Source: DATDOR01 sp035512695 | Lineage (GTDB): Bacteria; Chloroflexota; Anaerolineae; Anaerolineales; JABWBV01 | DNA: 64,000 bases | Assembly: GCA_035512695.1 (NCBI GenBank) | Contig: DATKDL010000227.1 | Location: 1 to 64,000, forward strand | Direction of reading: 5' to 3' | Part shown: in pieces, positions 32,063 through 41,054 of the stretch | How positions within the stretch are numbered: position 1 is the stretch's first letter | Layout: every line of letters starts with the position of its first letter | Notes under the pieces: generated by a model | Told to the model about the DNA's origin: nothing | Database searches by the model: none | The model's input: the letters and a program-made list of their open reading frames with translations, nothing else | Made by a program: the position numbers and the translations under genes

Positions 32063-33973
32063 CTAATCGAACATGACCGTGACCTGGTCCAGGCTTTCCC
32101 GTGAGCCGACCAGGGTGACCTGGTCCTTCAAATAAAGCCGCGTATGGCCCATCGAAATGATCGGGTGGCCGTTCCGGCTTACGGCCATGATGAGAACGTC
32201 AGCCGGGAGCTGGAGATCTCGGATCGCAACACCGTGCAGGTCCGGATCGCGCACCTCGAGGTCGATGATGTCGTGGTCGTCTTCCATGCCCAGGATCAGG
32301 GAGGCGGCTACCGGTGAGCGTACCAGGTGGTCGAGCAGGCTCACGATCGCAGTGGCTGGGTCGACGATCAAGGCCCCAAGTTCGTGAAAACTGGAAAAGT
32401 GGTTCCGATCGTCCAGCAAGACGATAAAATCCCGCACACCGAAATGTTCGTAGTTCAGCTCACACAAGCGATAATTCTCATCATCCGAAAGCAGGGCGAC
32501 GACCGCGTCGGCCCGATCCATCCCGAGAGATTTTAGCGCCTTCCGGTCGAGTTCGCCCTCTTGAAGGACGATCTCCACATCCTGATCGTCCACATTGACC
32601 ATGTTCTCCGCGTGGCAGCAGATGATGCGAGATTGCCAGCCATGCGCCTTGAGCTGGCGTGCCAGCGCCAGCGACTGGTTGTCCAGTCCGAAGATGAGGG
32701 CGTCCCGCACGCCGTCGAATTCGGAATCGCCCGCGCGGGGGTGCGCCTCTCCGGTTTTGCCGAGCACCCATTTGAAAAAGGGCGGTCCGATCAGCTGGCT
32801 GACGACGATTCCACCGATTAACAGGGTCGCTAACGGGTCGCCCCAGGGGCTGAATTCGACGGCCACTTCCTTCGCCAGTCCCACGCTCACGCCGGCCTGG
32901 GTGATATATGCGAAGCCGTACAGCAAGTTGTGTTTCATCGGATCGCCGGCCGCGATCCCGCCCAGCAGGCTGCCCAGGTACAGACCGGCGAAACGCACGA
33001 CGACCAGGACCAGGATGATGATCCAGGAGGCGGTCAAAACTTGCAGATTGAGGGCGATCCCTACCGCGGTGAAAAAGGCGATGAAGACGGGCACGGAGAG
33101 GACGTCGATCACGTGATGGAATTCGCCGCGATAGCGAGTGTAATTGACCAGGTAGAACCCGGCCGTCATGCAGATCAGCAGCGGCTCCGAGAACAACCTT
33201 AGACCGAAGAGATGGAACTCACGCAGCTCAGCCGACAGGGTGAAGACGCCGTAGCCGAGTGCAAGGATCAGGAGCGGTTTGATCCGCACCAGCGGCAGCG
33301 ATAAAAGGCCGCGCAGCGCCAGTCCTATGAGTACCCCCATCACGATGTCGATGGCGATTTCGGTCACGACGATGGCGAGCAGGTTCAGCGTGAACCCGCC
33401 GCCCCCGACCAGTCCGGACGCGATCGAGACTGCCGTGGCGAAAACGATGATGACGACGGCGTCTGTCAGGACGGTGACTCCCATGACCATGGAAGTGAAC
33501 TTGCCTTTGGCGCGCGTTTCCTTGATGATCGCAAGGACAGAGGAGGGCGACCGGGCGACCATGATCGTCGCAGCCAGCAGAGCGATCGCAAATATCTCCT
33601 GGAATCGGGTCAGCGGCTGCATGAACGGGATTTGGTCGGCCAGCAGGATAAAAGCCAGGATCCCGACAATCAGGATGACGACGGTCTGCGCGCTGAGGGC
33701 GGTCAGCAGGCCGCGGAGATTCCCGCGCACGAACCGGACCTGCAGCTCGCCACCGGCCGCAAAGGCGATGAAAGCCAGGGCGGTCCGGTCGATGAAACGC
33801 AGGTTCCCGACCGCTTCGGCCGGGAAGAGGCCGAGAACGTACGGCCCGGCGACCAGGCCGGCGACCAGGAAGCCGGAGATCAGCGGCAGGTGATAACGCT
33901 TGAAGAGATCGCCGATCTGGCGGGAGGCCAGCGCGATGAACAGGAAGGCAGCCAGGAAGATGATAAAATTCAC
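32063..33973 (-). CDS. CPA2-type Na+/H+ (K+/H+) antiporter with TrkA-N/C domains
   Basis: A 636-residue monovalent cation antiporter: about 13 membrane helices (residues 1-400) with ISGFLVAGLVAGPYVLG and the CPA2 core, then a TrkA-N-like Rossmann domain (about 420-540, with variant Gly pattern FGLDNQSLALARQLKAHG) and a TrkA-C domain (about 550-630, ending LYLKDQVTLVGSRESLDQV). The architecture is like KefB and similar ligand-gated exchangers. Start is GTG with TAAAAT 7 bases upstream and no ribosome site, so a leaderless start is likely. It is divergent from the CBS protein gene. Confidence 0.85.
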   Translation of the reverse strand: MNFIIFLAAFLFIALASRQIGDLFKRYHLPLISGFLVAGLVAGPYVLGLFPAEAVGNLRFIDRTALAFIAFAAGGELQVRFVRGNLRGLLTALSAQTVVILIVGILAFILLADQIPFMQPLTRFQEIFAIALLAATIMVARSPSSVLAIIKETRAKGKFTSMVMGVTVLTDAVVIIVFATAVSIASGLVGGGGFTLNLLAIVVTEIAIDIVMGVLIGLALRGLLSLPLVRIKPLLILALGYGVFTLSAELREFHLFGLRLFSEPLLICMTAGFYLVNYTRYRGEFHHVIDVLSVPVFIAFFTAVGIALNLQVLTASWIIILVLVVVRFAGLYLGSLLGGIAAGDPMKHNLLYGFAYITQAGVSVGLAKEVAVEFSPWGDPLATLLIGGIVVSQLIGPPFFKWVLGKTGEAHPRAGDSEFDGVRDALIFGLDNQSLALARQLKAHGWQSRIICCHAENMVNVDDQDVEIVLQEGELDRKALKSLGMDRADAVVALLSDDENYRLCELNYEHFGVRDFIVLLDDRNHFSSFHELGALIVDPATAIVSLLDHLVRSPVAASLILGMEDDHDIIDLEVRDPDLHGVAIRDLQLPADVLIMAVSRNGHPIISMGHTRLYLKDQVTLVGSRESLDQVTVMFD

Positions 33974-33980
33974 AATGGGT

Positions 33981-33986
33981 ATTTTA
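33981..33986 (-). promoter_or_regulatory. -10 box TAAAAT of the antiporter gene
   Basis: On the minus strand TAAAAT ends 7 bases before the GTG at 33973. It is another case of a -10 box placed for leaderless transcription. Confidence 0.4.
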
Positions 33987-34037
33987 CCAAACTGTTCATA
34001 AGCGGCTCAAGCGGGGAAGTACATCAGAGGTATTCGC

Positions 34038-34928
34038 ATGCATCTGCTCTTCATCATCCTGGACGACCTGCAGCGCCTGCCGGATCTGCTGGCCGCCTGG
34101 CGGAAGATCGGCGTCCGCGCGACGCTGGTCACCAGCCAGGGCGGTTACCGGACGGGAAACTGGCTCGATCGGGTGGGGCTGGGCGGAGTGAACCGCCTGC
34201 TCTCGGGTGACCACTCGCACGGGCAGCGGCTGTTGTTCAGCGTGGTGAAAAGTGAGGCGCTGCTCGAGCAGGCGATCACCGAAGCCGAGCGCGTTGTGGA
34301 AGGCTTTGACCGTCCCGGCAGCGGGATCGTCTTCGTGATGCCCGTTACACGCACGCTGGGTCTGGACAAAAACCCACAGCCGGCGACTCCCGAAAAAAGC
34401 AGCGTCGTCTCCCCGGCCGGCAAACCGGGCTTCGACCCCAACACGCCGATCTCCAGGATCGTCGACACGCTGGGGCTCGAGCCCTCCTTCGTCCGGCGGA
34501 ACGATTCACTCGAGACCGTCGTGCAGGTGATGCTCTCGCACCCCTCGGTCAATGTGGTCGGCGTTGTGAGCGAAGAGGGGCGGCTGATCGGCCTGATCGA
34601 CATGGCCTCGCTCTCCGAGGCGCTGTTTTTCTCGGTCTTTCCCGAGTCCTACCTGGCGGAGCTGCACGACGTGGAGACCGTCATGGAATTCGTCAAGCGA
34701 CCGCACGGCGCCTCCACGGCGGGGGATATCATGGGGGAGGCCGAGTTCGTCCACCGGGACGACACGCTGATGAAGGCCTTCAAAGTGCTCCAGCGCCGCA
34801 AGCTCGAAGGCATACCCGTGGTCGATGAACACAACCGACCGACCGGCTACATCCACCTGGTGGAGGTCATGGAGGCGTGCGTCCGGGTGCAGACTCGCCC
34901 GGACCCGGCAGGCGCCGATGGGATTTGA
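34038..34928 (+). CDS. CBS-domain protein with PII-like N-terminus
   Basis: A 296-residue protein. Residues 1-105 have a ferredoxin-like/PII-like look (MHLLFIILDDLQRLPDLLAAWRKI-type start split by VRATLVTSQGG, later FVMPVTRTLG). Residues about 150-285 hold two CBS motifs (FVRRNDSLETVVQVML, VVGVVSEEGRLIGLIDM; then FVHRDDTLMKAFKVL, IPVVDEHNRPTGYIHL), which bind adenine nucleotides. The transporter gene begins 11 bases before its end, so it probably gates or senses for that transporter. A good GAGGT ribosome site precedes the ATG. Confidence 0.75.
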   Translation: MHLLFIILDDLQRLPDLLAAWRKIGVRATLVTSQGGYRTGNWLDRVGLGGVNRLLSGDHSHGQRLLFSVVKSEALLEQAITEAERVVEGFDRPGSGIVFVMPVTRTLGLDKNPQPATPEKSSVVSPAGKPGFDPNTPISRIVDTLGLEPSFVRRNDSLETVVQVMLSHPSVNVVGVVSEEGRLIGLIDMASLSEALFFSVFPESYLAELHDVETVMEFVKRPHGASTAGDIMGEAEFVHRDDTLMKAFKVLQRRKLEGIPVVDEHNRPTGYIHLVEVMEACVRVQTRPDPAGADGI

Positions 34929-36186
34929 AACCCTTGCGACCGGCGTCATATTCCTGCTGACCTACGCCGCCATCGTCAGCGAGAAAATCCACCGGACGGT
35001 CACCGCGCTGGTCGGCGGGATGCTGATGATCATCCTCGGCGTGGTCTCCCAGGAGGAGGCTTTCCACGCCATCGATCTCAACGTCATCTTCCTGCTGGTC
35101 GGGATGATGGTGATCGCCAACGTCATGGCCGAGACCGGCGTGTTTCAATGGATGGCGATCCGGGCCGTTCAGCTTGGGAAAGGCCGTCCGGGCCGGGTCA
35201 TGGTCATCCTCGCGCTGGTGACGGCCGTCAGCTCTTCGGTGCTGGACAACGTGACCGTCATCGTTCTGATCGCTCCCGTGGCCATCTTCGTCGCCGGAAG
35301 CCTTGGCGTGAGCCCGATCCCTTTCCTGATCACTTCCGTGATGGCGTCCAACATCGGCGGGGCTGCGACGCTGGTCGGGGACCCGCCCAACATCCTGATC
35401 GGAAGCGCGGCCGACATCGATTTCTTCGAATTCCTCGTCAACATGGCGCCTCCCGTGCTGATCTCGCTGGTCTGCTACGTCCCGATTATGTTGATGCAGT
35501 TTCGGAAACAGCTGGATATCGATCCCGAGAAAATCGAAGGGCTGCTGCACCTGTCCACTGAAGGCGTGATCACCAACCCGGACCTGCTGCGTCGATCGCT
35601 GATCGTCTTGGGGCTGATCCTGGTCGCATTTTTGCTCGAAACCGTGACCCACCTGGAAACGGCCACGATCGCGATGGCAGGTGCGACTTTGCTGCTCCTC
35701 ATTACCGGTTTCAACCCGGCCAGGGCCCTGGAAAAGGTGGAATGGTCGACCCTGTTCTTTTTCGTCGGGCTGTTCATCCTGGTCGAATCCGTGGTCGAGG
35801 TCGGATGGATCGAGCGAGCTGCGGGCGGGCTGCTCCGGCTGACGGAAGGGAACGTCCGCATCACGACACACCTGCTGCTGTGGGTTTCGGCGCTGGCTTC
35901 GGGGATCGTCGACAACATCCCGTACACGGCGGCGATGATCCCGCTGATCGAATCGTTGCGCAGTTCGATGAACATCGCGCCGCTGTGGTATGCCCTGGCG
36001 CTCGGGGCTGATTTTGGGGGGAACCTGACCCTGGTCGGCGCTTCGGCCAACATCGTGGCCGCCAACCTGGTCATGCATTCCGGGCACAGGATTTCGTTCC
36101 GGGAGTTTTTTCTTTACGGGATTTCAACCGTTTTCGTCACGCTGGTCGTGGCAACCCTGTGGCTGGAATGGGCTTATCTTTCCTGA
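34918..36186 (+). CDS. ArsB/NhaD-family ion transporter
   Basis: A 422-residue membrane protein with about 11-12 helices of the IT superfamily. Diagnostic are LVGMMVIANVMAETG, SSVLDNVTVIVLIAPV, the repeat SNIGGAATLVGDPPNILIGS and later GIVDNIPYTAAMIPL plus GGNLTLVGASANIVAANL. Members carry Na+/H+ exchange, arsenite or dicarboxylates; the substrate is not known. The ATG lies inside the end of the CBS gene (11-base overlap). Its 3' end overlaps the convergent GNAT gene by 13 bases. Coupling to a CBS/PII-like protein suggests nucleotide control. Confidence 0.87.
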   Translation: MGFETLATGVIFLLTYAAIVSEKIHRTVTALVGGMLMIILGVVSQEEAFHAIDLNVIFLLVGMMVIANVMAETGVFQWMAIRAVQLGKGRPGRVMVILALVTAVSSSVLDNVTVIVLIAPVAIFVAGSLGVSPIPFLITSVMASNIGGAATLVGDPPNILIGSAADIDFFEFLVNMAPPVLISLVCYVPIMLMQFRKQLDIDPEKIEGLLHLSTEGVITNPDLLRRSLIVLGLILVAFLLETVTHLETATIAMAGATLLLLITGFNPARALEKVEWSTLFFFVGLFILVESVVEVGWIERAAGGLLRLTEGNVRITTHLLLWVSALASGIVDNIPYTAAMIPLIESLRSSMNIAPLWYALALGADFGGNLTLVGASANIVAANLVMHSGHRISFREFFLYGISTVFVTLVVATLWLEWAYLS

Positions 36187-36713
36187 TCGACAGGTAGCTC
36201 CCAGCCGTACCCCGTCTCCTCCAGGTCCACCCCGACGATCCGGACCACCCGGCGCGTCTCAAAAACTCCCCCTCTCGCCTCGTAGAACCGGCAGCCGAGC
36301 TCGTTTTCCGTGAGCACCCAGACCAGCATGCGGGAGAAGCCGGCCATGACCAGCGCTGCAGCCAGGAGGCGGAAGAGCTCGGTTCCGATCCCGCGCCGTT
36401 GGAATTCCTCCAGGATGTACAGGGCGTAGAGTTCGCCGTCGAAGGGCAGGCGGTCTGTGCGGCGCAGCGTCTCTTCTCGCTCCGGCCCGCCGGCGACGAA
36501 GCCGACGATCTCCTCGCCATCGACCACCACGAAAATATAATTGGCCCCCCTCGTGATGCTCTCCGTCCAGGCCTCTGCCCGGCGCTCCACCGACAGGTTG
36601 GCCAGCGTCTCGTCCGGGATCAACCCGACGTAGGTCGTCCGCCAACCGGACACGTGGACGCGGGCGATCCCGTCCGCATCGTCTTCTTCGGCGGGCCGGT
36701 ACTGCAGGGTCAT
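36174..36713 (-). CDS. GNAT-family N-acetyltransferase
   Basis: A 179-residue acetyl-CoA-dependent acyltransferase: YRPAEEDDADGIARVHVSGWR at the start, LYALYILEEFQRRGIGTELF with the QRRGIG pyrophosphate-binding loop near 108-114, and a C-terminal NELGCRFYEARGG. Substrate unknown. It is last in a minus-strand group with ddn-like and fbpC genes (ATGA overlap with fbpC) and overlaps the convergent transporter by 13 bases. Confidence 0.85.
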   Translation of the reverse strand: MTLQYRPAEEDDADGIARVHVSGWRTTYVGLIPDETLANLSVERRAEAWTESITRGANYIFVVVDGEEIVGFVAGGPEREETLRRTDRLPFDGELYALYILEEFQRRGIGTELFRLLAAALVMAGFSRMLVWVLTENELGCRFYEARGGVFETRRVVRIVGVDLEETGYGWELPVDQER

Positions 36714-37768
36714 TTCCGGTTTGCGACAGCCTGCCCCAGGTGGTAGCAGGCCAGCGGATGGCCGGGCTCCAGCCGGATCCGGACCGGCGTCCCGGGGCGG
36801 ATCAGCTCGGTGTGCGCCTTCATCGCGTGCAGCAGCCGGCCGGACGGCAGCCGCAGCCGGTAGATGTTGTATGCGCCTTTGAAATGGCGGGCCAGGACCA
36901 TCGATTCCCCGGCCTCGCTCTGCTCGAAGACGACGTCGTCGAAGCGGACGGCGACCTCCACCTCGGTGCCCGGGGGGAGGTCCAGCCGCTGGTCGAGCAG
37001 CCCGATCTCGGTCTCGACCCCGTCTTCCCGAACGACGCCGGGCAGGAAATCGGTGCTGCCGATGAACTCGGCCACGAAACGGGTCTGCGGGGTGTGGAAG
37101 ATCTCATCCGGCGCGCCGGTCTGGACGATCCGGCCCCGGTCCATGACGGCCAGGCGGTCGCCGAGGAAAAGCGCCTCTTCCTGGTCGTGGGTGACGAAGA
37201 CGGCAGTCGAGCCGGTGGCTTTCAGGATGGCACGGACGTCTTCGCGCACCTGTGCCCTCCGGTCAGCGTCCAGGTTGCTGAAGGGCTCGTCCAACAGGAT
37301 CAGGACCGGTTTGGTCGCCAGGGCGCGGGCGAGCGCAACGCGCTGCCGCTCGCCGCCGGAGAGCTCGTGCGGGTAGCGGTCTCCGAAACGTTCGAGCCCG
37401 GTCAGCCGGAGCAGGTAGGCGATCTGCCGTGAGGAGTCTTTTCCGTCCAGCCCGAAGGCGATGTTCTCGGCGGCGGTCAGGTGCGGAAACAGGGCGTGCT
37501 CCTGGAAGACCATCCCGACGCCGCGTTTCTCGGGAGGGACGAAACGCCCGCCTCCGGCCACCATCCGCCCGGCAATGGCGATCTCCCCGGCATCCGGCCG
37601 GATAAAACCGGCGATCAGCCGCAGAGTCGTCGTCTTCCCGCAGCCGCTGGGGCCGAGAAGCGCCAGGATCTCGCCTTCCCGGACCTCCAGGTCCAGGTCG
37701 TAGACGGCCGGGATCTCCCCGTCGAAGGTCTTGGTCAGACCCCGGCAGACGACGGCGAAATCATCCAT
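36710..37768 (-). CDS. fbpC: Ferric iron ABC transporter, ATP-binding subunit (FbpC-like)
   Basis: A 352-residue ATPase with Walker A GPSGCGKTTTLR (near 38), Q-loop MVFQEHALFP, signature LSGGERQRVALARAL, Walker B LILLDEPFSNLD and switch His in VTHDQEEA, then a C-terminal TOBE-like domain (VEVAVRFDDVVFE and later VRIRLEPGHPL). FbpC/PotA-type ATPases use this build. It is separated from the fbpA/fbpB genes by the 38161-38223 hairpin and a ddn-like gene, so it may be expressed at a different level. It overlaps neighbours at both ends. Confidence 0.88.
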   Translation of the reverse strand: MDDFAVVCRGLTKTFDGEIPAVYDLDLEVREGEILALLGPSGCGKTTTLRLIAGFIRPDAGEIAIAGRMVAGGGRFVPPEKRGVGMVFQEHALFPHLTAAENIAFGLDGKDSSRQIAYLLRLTGLERFGDRYPHELSGGERQRVALARALATKPVLILLDEPFSNLDADRRAQVREDVRAILKATGSTAVFVTHDQEEALFLGDRLAVMDRGRIVQTGAPDEIFHTPQTRFVAEFIGSTDFLPGVVREDGVETEIGLLDQRLDLPPGTEVEVAVRFDDVVFEQSEAGESMVLARHFKGAYNIYRLRLPSGRLLHAMKAHTELIRPGTPVRIRLEPGHPLACYHLGQAVANRK

Positions 37769-38138
37769 ATCCGGTCCCTTCCACCAGGACTTCGATCAAT
37801 GGGCTATCTTCGATAAATTGCTCGAGCTGGCCCTGCCGGTTCCAGCGCTCGACGACCCGCGTGAGGACCGCCCGGCGCTCGGCCGGTTCCGTGATCGGCC
37901 TGGCGGTCGCGGCGAGGTCCGCCTGCGCGCTCTGCTTGAGGTGAAAAGTGAACTGCGGATCGGCGAGCAGGTTGGCGAACCAATCGCGCCGGCCGGGCAT
38001 TCCGCTGATGTAGATCGTCCCGTCCAGATAGTGGAAGGTGATCTCGATCCGGTGAGGTTCGCCGGACTTGCGGCCGGTGGTGGTGATATCGACCAGGCGG
38101 TCGGTTTGGAGGGCGTTTTCGATTTTTTCGATATCCAT
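37761..38138 (-). CDS. Deazaflavin-dependent nitroreductase-like protein
   Basis: A 125-residue split-barrel protein with DITTTGRKSGEPHRIEI, then YISGMPGRRDWFANLL, resembling the F420H2-dependent quinone/nitro reductase family (Ddn/PF04075). Cofactor and substrate cannot be told. It overlaps the fbpC start by 8 bases, which is unusual for an iron transporter operon. Upstream is the 30-base-arm hairpin, after fbpB. Confidence 0.72.
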   Translation of the reverse strand: MDIEKIENALQTDRLVDITTTGRKSGEPHRIEITFHYLDGTIYISGMPGRRDWFANLLADPQFTFHLKQSAQADLAATARPITEPAERRAVLTRVVERWNRQGQLEQFIEDSPLIEVLVEGTGYG

Positions 38139-38160
38139 CGTATTCTTTCCACACCGGTAC

Positions 38161-38223
38161 CGGAAATTTCGAACCGCAGCGGGGTGGTTCTGCGAACCAC
38201 CCCGCTGCGGTTCGAAATTTCCG
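38161..38223. terminator. 30-bp perfect hairpin between fbpB and ddn-like gene
   Basis: Two perfect 30-base arms (CGGAAATTTCGAACCGCAGC then GGGGTGGTTC) flank a TGC loop. It ends the fbpAB transcript on the minus strand and may let transcription of the ddn-like/fbpC/GNAT genes differ. Confidence 0.88.
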
Positions 38224-38231
38224 ATTCTTTA

Positions 38232-39872
38232 TCAGAGATCTCTGCGGAGAATCAGAATCCCCATCGGGACAGAGGATACCACGATCAAGAGCAGCGCGGG
38301 TACGGCGGCTCGGGCGAAGAAGACGGCGTTGACGGCGCCCCAGACCGACGTGGCCAGGGTTCCGAAGCCGATCGGGCTCAAGATCAGGGTCGCCGGGAGT
38401 TCCTTCATCGCGGTCAGGAAGACGAGGGCGGCGCCGGAGAGCAGCCCCGGGCGCACGATCGGCAGGATCACCCGGCGAAATACCGTCAGCGGCGAGCGGC
38501 CCAGGCTGCGGCCGGCCTCTTCCAGGTTTGGGTGGACCTGTTTCAGGGAGGTCTGGACGGCGCCGGTGGCTTGCGGGAGGAACAGGACCAGGTAGGCGAA
38601 GATCAGCATGGGGATGGTCTGGTACAGCCAGGGCGCGTAGTTGGCCCCGAAAAAGACCAGCGCCAGGGCGATGACGACCCCCGGCAGCGCAAAACCGATG
38701 TAGGAAACCCGGTCCAGCAGCCCGGCCAACCGCCCAGGCCGCCGGACGGACAGCACCGAGACAGGCAGCGCCGCAGCCACGATCACGACCGCCGCCGCGG
38801 CGGAGACGGCCAGCGAGTTGAAGGTCGCCCCCCAGTGTCGGCCGAGCTGCTCGCCGGCCGCAAACCCGCGCACCAGCCAGAAGCCCAGGTTGGCGGCAGG
38901 GATGACGAGCGAAACCAGCACGACGAACCCGCAGAAAAGGACGGCCGGGAGCTTCCAGCGCCCGAGCGGCAGGATCGCCGGCGGGCGTTTGAAAGAACCC
39001 GAGCTATACAGCCTGTGCGCCTGCTGCGTCCGCTGCTCGATCCATATCATCCCGATCGTCACCGCCACCAGGACCAGCGCCAGCCCGGCTGCGGCGGAGC
39101 GGTCGATCAGCGATTGGTACTGGATGTAGATGACCCGTGTGAAGGAATCGTAGCGCATGATCGCCACCGCACCGAAATCCCGCAGTGCGTAGAGGGCGAC
39201 CAGCAGGCTCCCCGCCGCGAGACCCGGGCGCATCTGCGGGAAGGTCACCTTCCAGAAAGTGTCCCACGCCGTCCGGCCCAGGCTGCGTGAGGCCTCTTCA
39301 AGCGCCGGGTCCATCCCAAGCAGCGAGGCGCGGACGCTCAGCAGGGTGTACGGGTAACTTAAAAGGGTCAGGACGGTCAGCGCCCCGGGGAAGCCGTAGA
39401 TCGATGGCAGACGCTCCACCCCCAGCGGTTCGAGCCAGCCCTGGAGCAGGCCGCGCGGGCCGATCGTCGAGACCATAAGGTAAGCCCCGATATAGCTCGG
39501 GATCACGAGCGGCAGGGCGGTCAGCACGGCCCAGAAGCGGCGTAAAGGCAGGTCCGTCCGGACGGTCAGCCAGGCCAGGGGCGTGGCAAGCAGGGCGGAG
39601 CAGAAGGCCACTCCGATCGCCAGGGCGAGGCTGTTGCCCAAAACGGCGGCATTTTGCGGGCGGAAGACGGTCTCCCACAGCCCCTGGCTCCCACTCGCAG
39701 CCCGGATGACCAGGTACACGACCGGAACCAGCAGGCTCGCCGCCACCAGCGCCGCGGGGAGCCAGAGCAGCAGGCTGCGCAAAGAGGGTTTTGATGATGT
39801 GAAAAAAACGGACTTGCGCACCGGGCTTCGCCCCGTGCGCAAGTCCGTTTTTTCGGTTACAGGCGGCAGCAT
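38232..39872 (-). CDS. fbpB: Ferric iron ABC transporter, fused permease (FbpB-like)
   Basis: A 546-residue membrane protein with two binding-protein-dependent permease modules (about 40-290 and 310-546) and about 12 helices; each has the EAA-type loop (EEASRSLGRTAWDTFWKV; EEAGRSLGRSPLTVFRRV) that contacts the ATPase. Double-length permeases are typical for iron. It starts 10 bases after the fbpA stop. The first 30 codons include a hairpin (39801-39854), so a later TTG at 39782 is an alternative start. Confidence 0.87.
   Translation of the reverse strand: MLPPVTEKTDLRTGRSPVRKSVFFTSSKPSLRSLLLWLPAALVAASLLVPVVYLVIRAASGSQGLWETVFRPQNAAVLGNSLALAIGVAFCSALLATPLAWLTVRTDLPLRRFWAVLTALPLVIPSYIGAYLMVSTIGPRGLLQGWLEPLGVERLPSIYGFPGALTVLTLLSYPYTLLSVRASLLGMDPALEEASRSLGRTAWDTFWKVTFPQMRPGLAAGSLLVALYALRDFGAVAIMRYDSFTRVIYIQYQSLIDRSAAAGLALVLVAVTIGMIWIEQRTQQAHRLYSSGSFKRPPAILPLGRWKLPAVLFCGFVVLVSLVIPAANLGFWLVRGFAAGEQLGRHWGATFNSLAVSAAAAVVIVAAALPVSVLSVRRPGRLAGLLDRVSYIGFALPGVVIALALVFFGANYAPWLYQTIPMLIFAYLVLFLPQATGAVQTSLKQVHPNLEEAGRSLGRSPLTVFRRVILPIVRPGLLSGAALVFLTAMKELPATLILSPIGFGTLATSVWGAVNAVFFARAAVPALLLIVVSSVPMGILILRRDL
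39801..39854. repeat. Hairpin inside the 5' end of fbpB
   Basis: Arms of about 23 bases (GAAAAAAACGGACTTGCGCA and complement) with one mismatch surround a TTC loop. It has the same A-tract/T-tract build as the intergenic hairpins but overlaps codons of the permease N-terminus. It may lower expression of the permease relative to the binding protein. Confidence 0.8.
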
Positions 39873-39882
39873 CGTCGAGTGA

Positions 39883-40884
39883 TCAAGGCAGCGCTCCTGT
39901 CGATTGCAGCAGCTCAACCGTGCCGGCCAAATCCTCCAGGTCGGCCAGGTTGATCGCCGGACTGGTCAGGCTTTCCAGAACCGGAAGTTCACTCGGTAGG
40001 GCCACGCCCGCGATGACCGGGTATTCGAAGGTCTCTTCGGCGAAGTAAGCCTGGGCGGTCGTCCCCAGCAGGAAGTCCAGGAACGCCTGGGCGTATTCCT
40101 CATTGTCGCTGGAGGCCAGTACACCGGCCCCGGCGACCATAACCAGCGACCCGGGCCCCCCGGAGTCCAGGAAAGCGTTGCGGGCGGAGAAGCTCTCCCC
40201 TTCCTCGGCTAGAAAGCGGTAGAGGTAATAATGATTGACGAATCCGACTTCGACCTCACCCGCCGCGACGGCGGCGACGATCGATGTATTGTTCTCATAG
40301 ACGACCGGGTTGTTTGCGATGATGCCCTCCAGCCAGGCGCGGGCCTCGTCCTCACCCCAGATCTGGCGCATCGCGGTGACCATAACCTGGAGCGAGCCGT
40401 TGGTCGGCGCCCAGCCGATCCGGCCGGACCAGGCCGGGTCGGTGAAGCCCATGATATCGTCGGGCAGGTCATCCGCGGAGAGCATATCCGTATTGTAAAC
40501 GACGACCCGGGAGCGCCCGGAGATGCCGACCCAGGTCCCTTCGGGAGAGCGGAAGCCGGGCGGAACCCGGTCCAGCAGGTCGTCCGGCAGTTCTGCGAAC
40601 AGGCCGGCGGCGGCCACGGCGCCGAGACCGCCGGGGTCCTGCGCCCAGAAAAGGTCGGCGGGCGAATTGGCGCCCTCCTCGAGGATCGTGGCGGCCATCT
40701 CGGCCGTCCCACCGTAGCGGACCTCGACCTCGATCCCGGTCTCGGTGGTGAACTGTTCGATGATCGGGGCGACCAGGCTCTCGCTGCGGCCCGAGTAGAG
40801 GACGAGGGGGGTTTCCTCCTGCGGGCTGCAGGCGGCGAGCGGAAGCAGGACGGCGAACAGAAACAGGTAACGAAAAATCTTCAT
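39883..40884 (-). CDS. fbpA: Ferric iron ABC transporter, substrate-binding lipoprotein
   Basis: A 333-residue lipoprotein with lipobox LAAC near residue 19 and the fold of FutA/FbpA-type ferric-binding proteins: LVLYSGRSESLVAPIIEQF, RYGGTAEMAATIL, ADLFWAQDPGGLG, WVGISGRSRVVVYNTD, and NHYYLYRF carrying the two adjacent Tyr that coordinate Fe(III). AAGGAG 7-8 bases before the ATG. It heads a minus-strand iron operon and is divergent from the DtxR-family regulator across a perfect palindrome. Confidence 0.9.
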   Translation of the reverse strand: MKIFRYLFLFAVLLPLAACSPQEETPLVLYSGRSESLVAPIIEQFTTETGIEVEVRYGGTAEMAATILEEGANSPADLFWAQDPGGLGAVAAAGLFAELPDDLLDRVPPGFRSPEGTWVGISGRSRVVVYNTDMLSADDLPDDIMGFTDPAWSGRIGWAPTNGSLQVMVTAMRQIWGEDEARAWLEGIIANNPVVYENNTSIVAAVAAGEVEVGFVNHYYLYRFLAEEGESFSARNAFLDSGGPGSLVMVAGAGVLASSDNEEYAQAFLDFLLGTTAQAYFAEETFEYPVIAGVALPSELPVLESLTSPAINLADLEDLAGTVELLQSTGALP

Positions 40885-41054
40885 GTAGATGCTCCTTTTG
40901 AACCGATCCGAATATTCGGAGGCCGGGCGATTTGGGGGTAGAATTATGAGCCGGGACAGGAGCGCCGCTCCCATCCGGACTTGAATCTCCCGGGTACGAG
41001 CGACAGTATATCGGCAGGGTGCGTCCTTTCCTACTACCTTGTATTGAATTTCAC

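Noticed and set aside
38154..38163. CCGGTACCGG palindrome upstream of the ddn-like gene
   Set aside because: A 10-bp palindrome of this GC content is expected by chance, and no second copy or regulator link is seen.
37731..39290. 519-codon plus-strand frame across ddn-like and fbpB genes
   Set aside because: It crosses a hairpin and two clear minus-strand genes, and its composition is low-complexity Arg/Asp/Gln.
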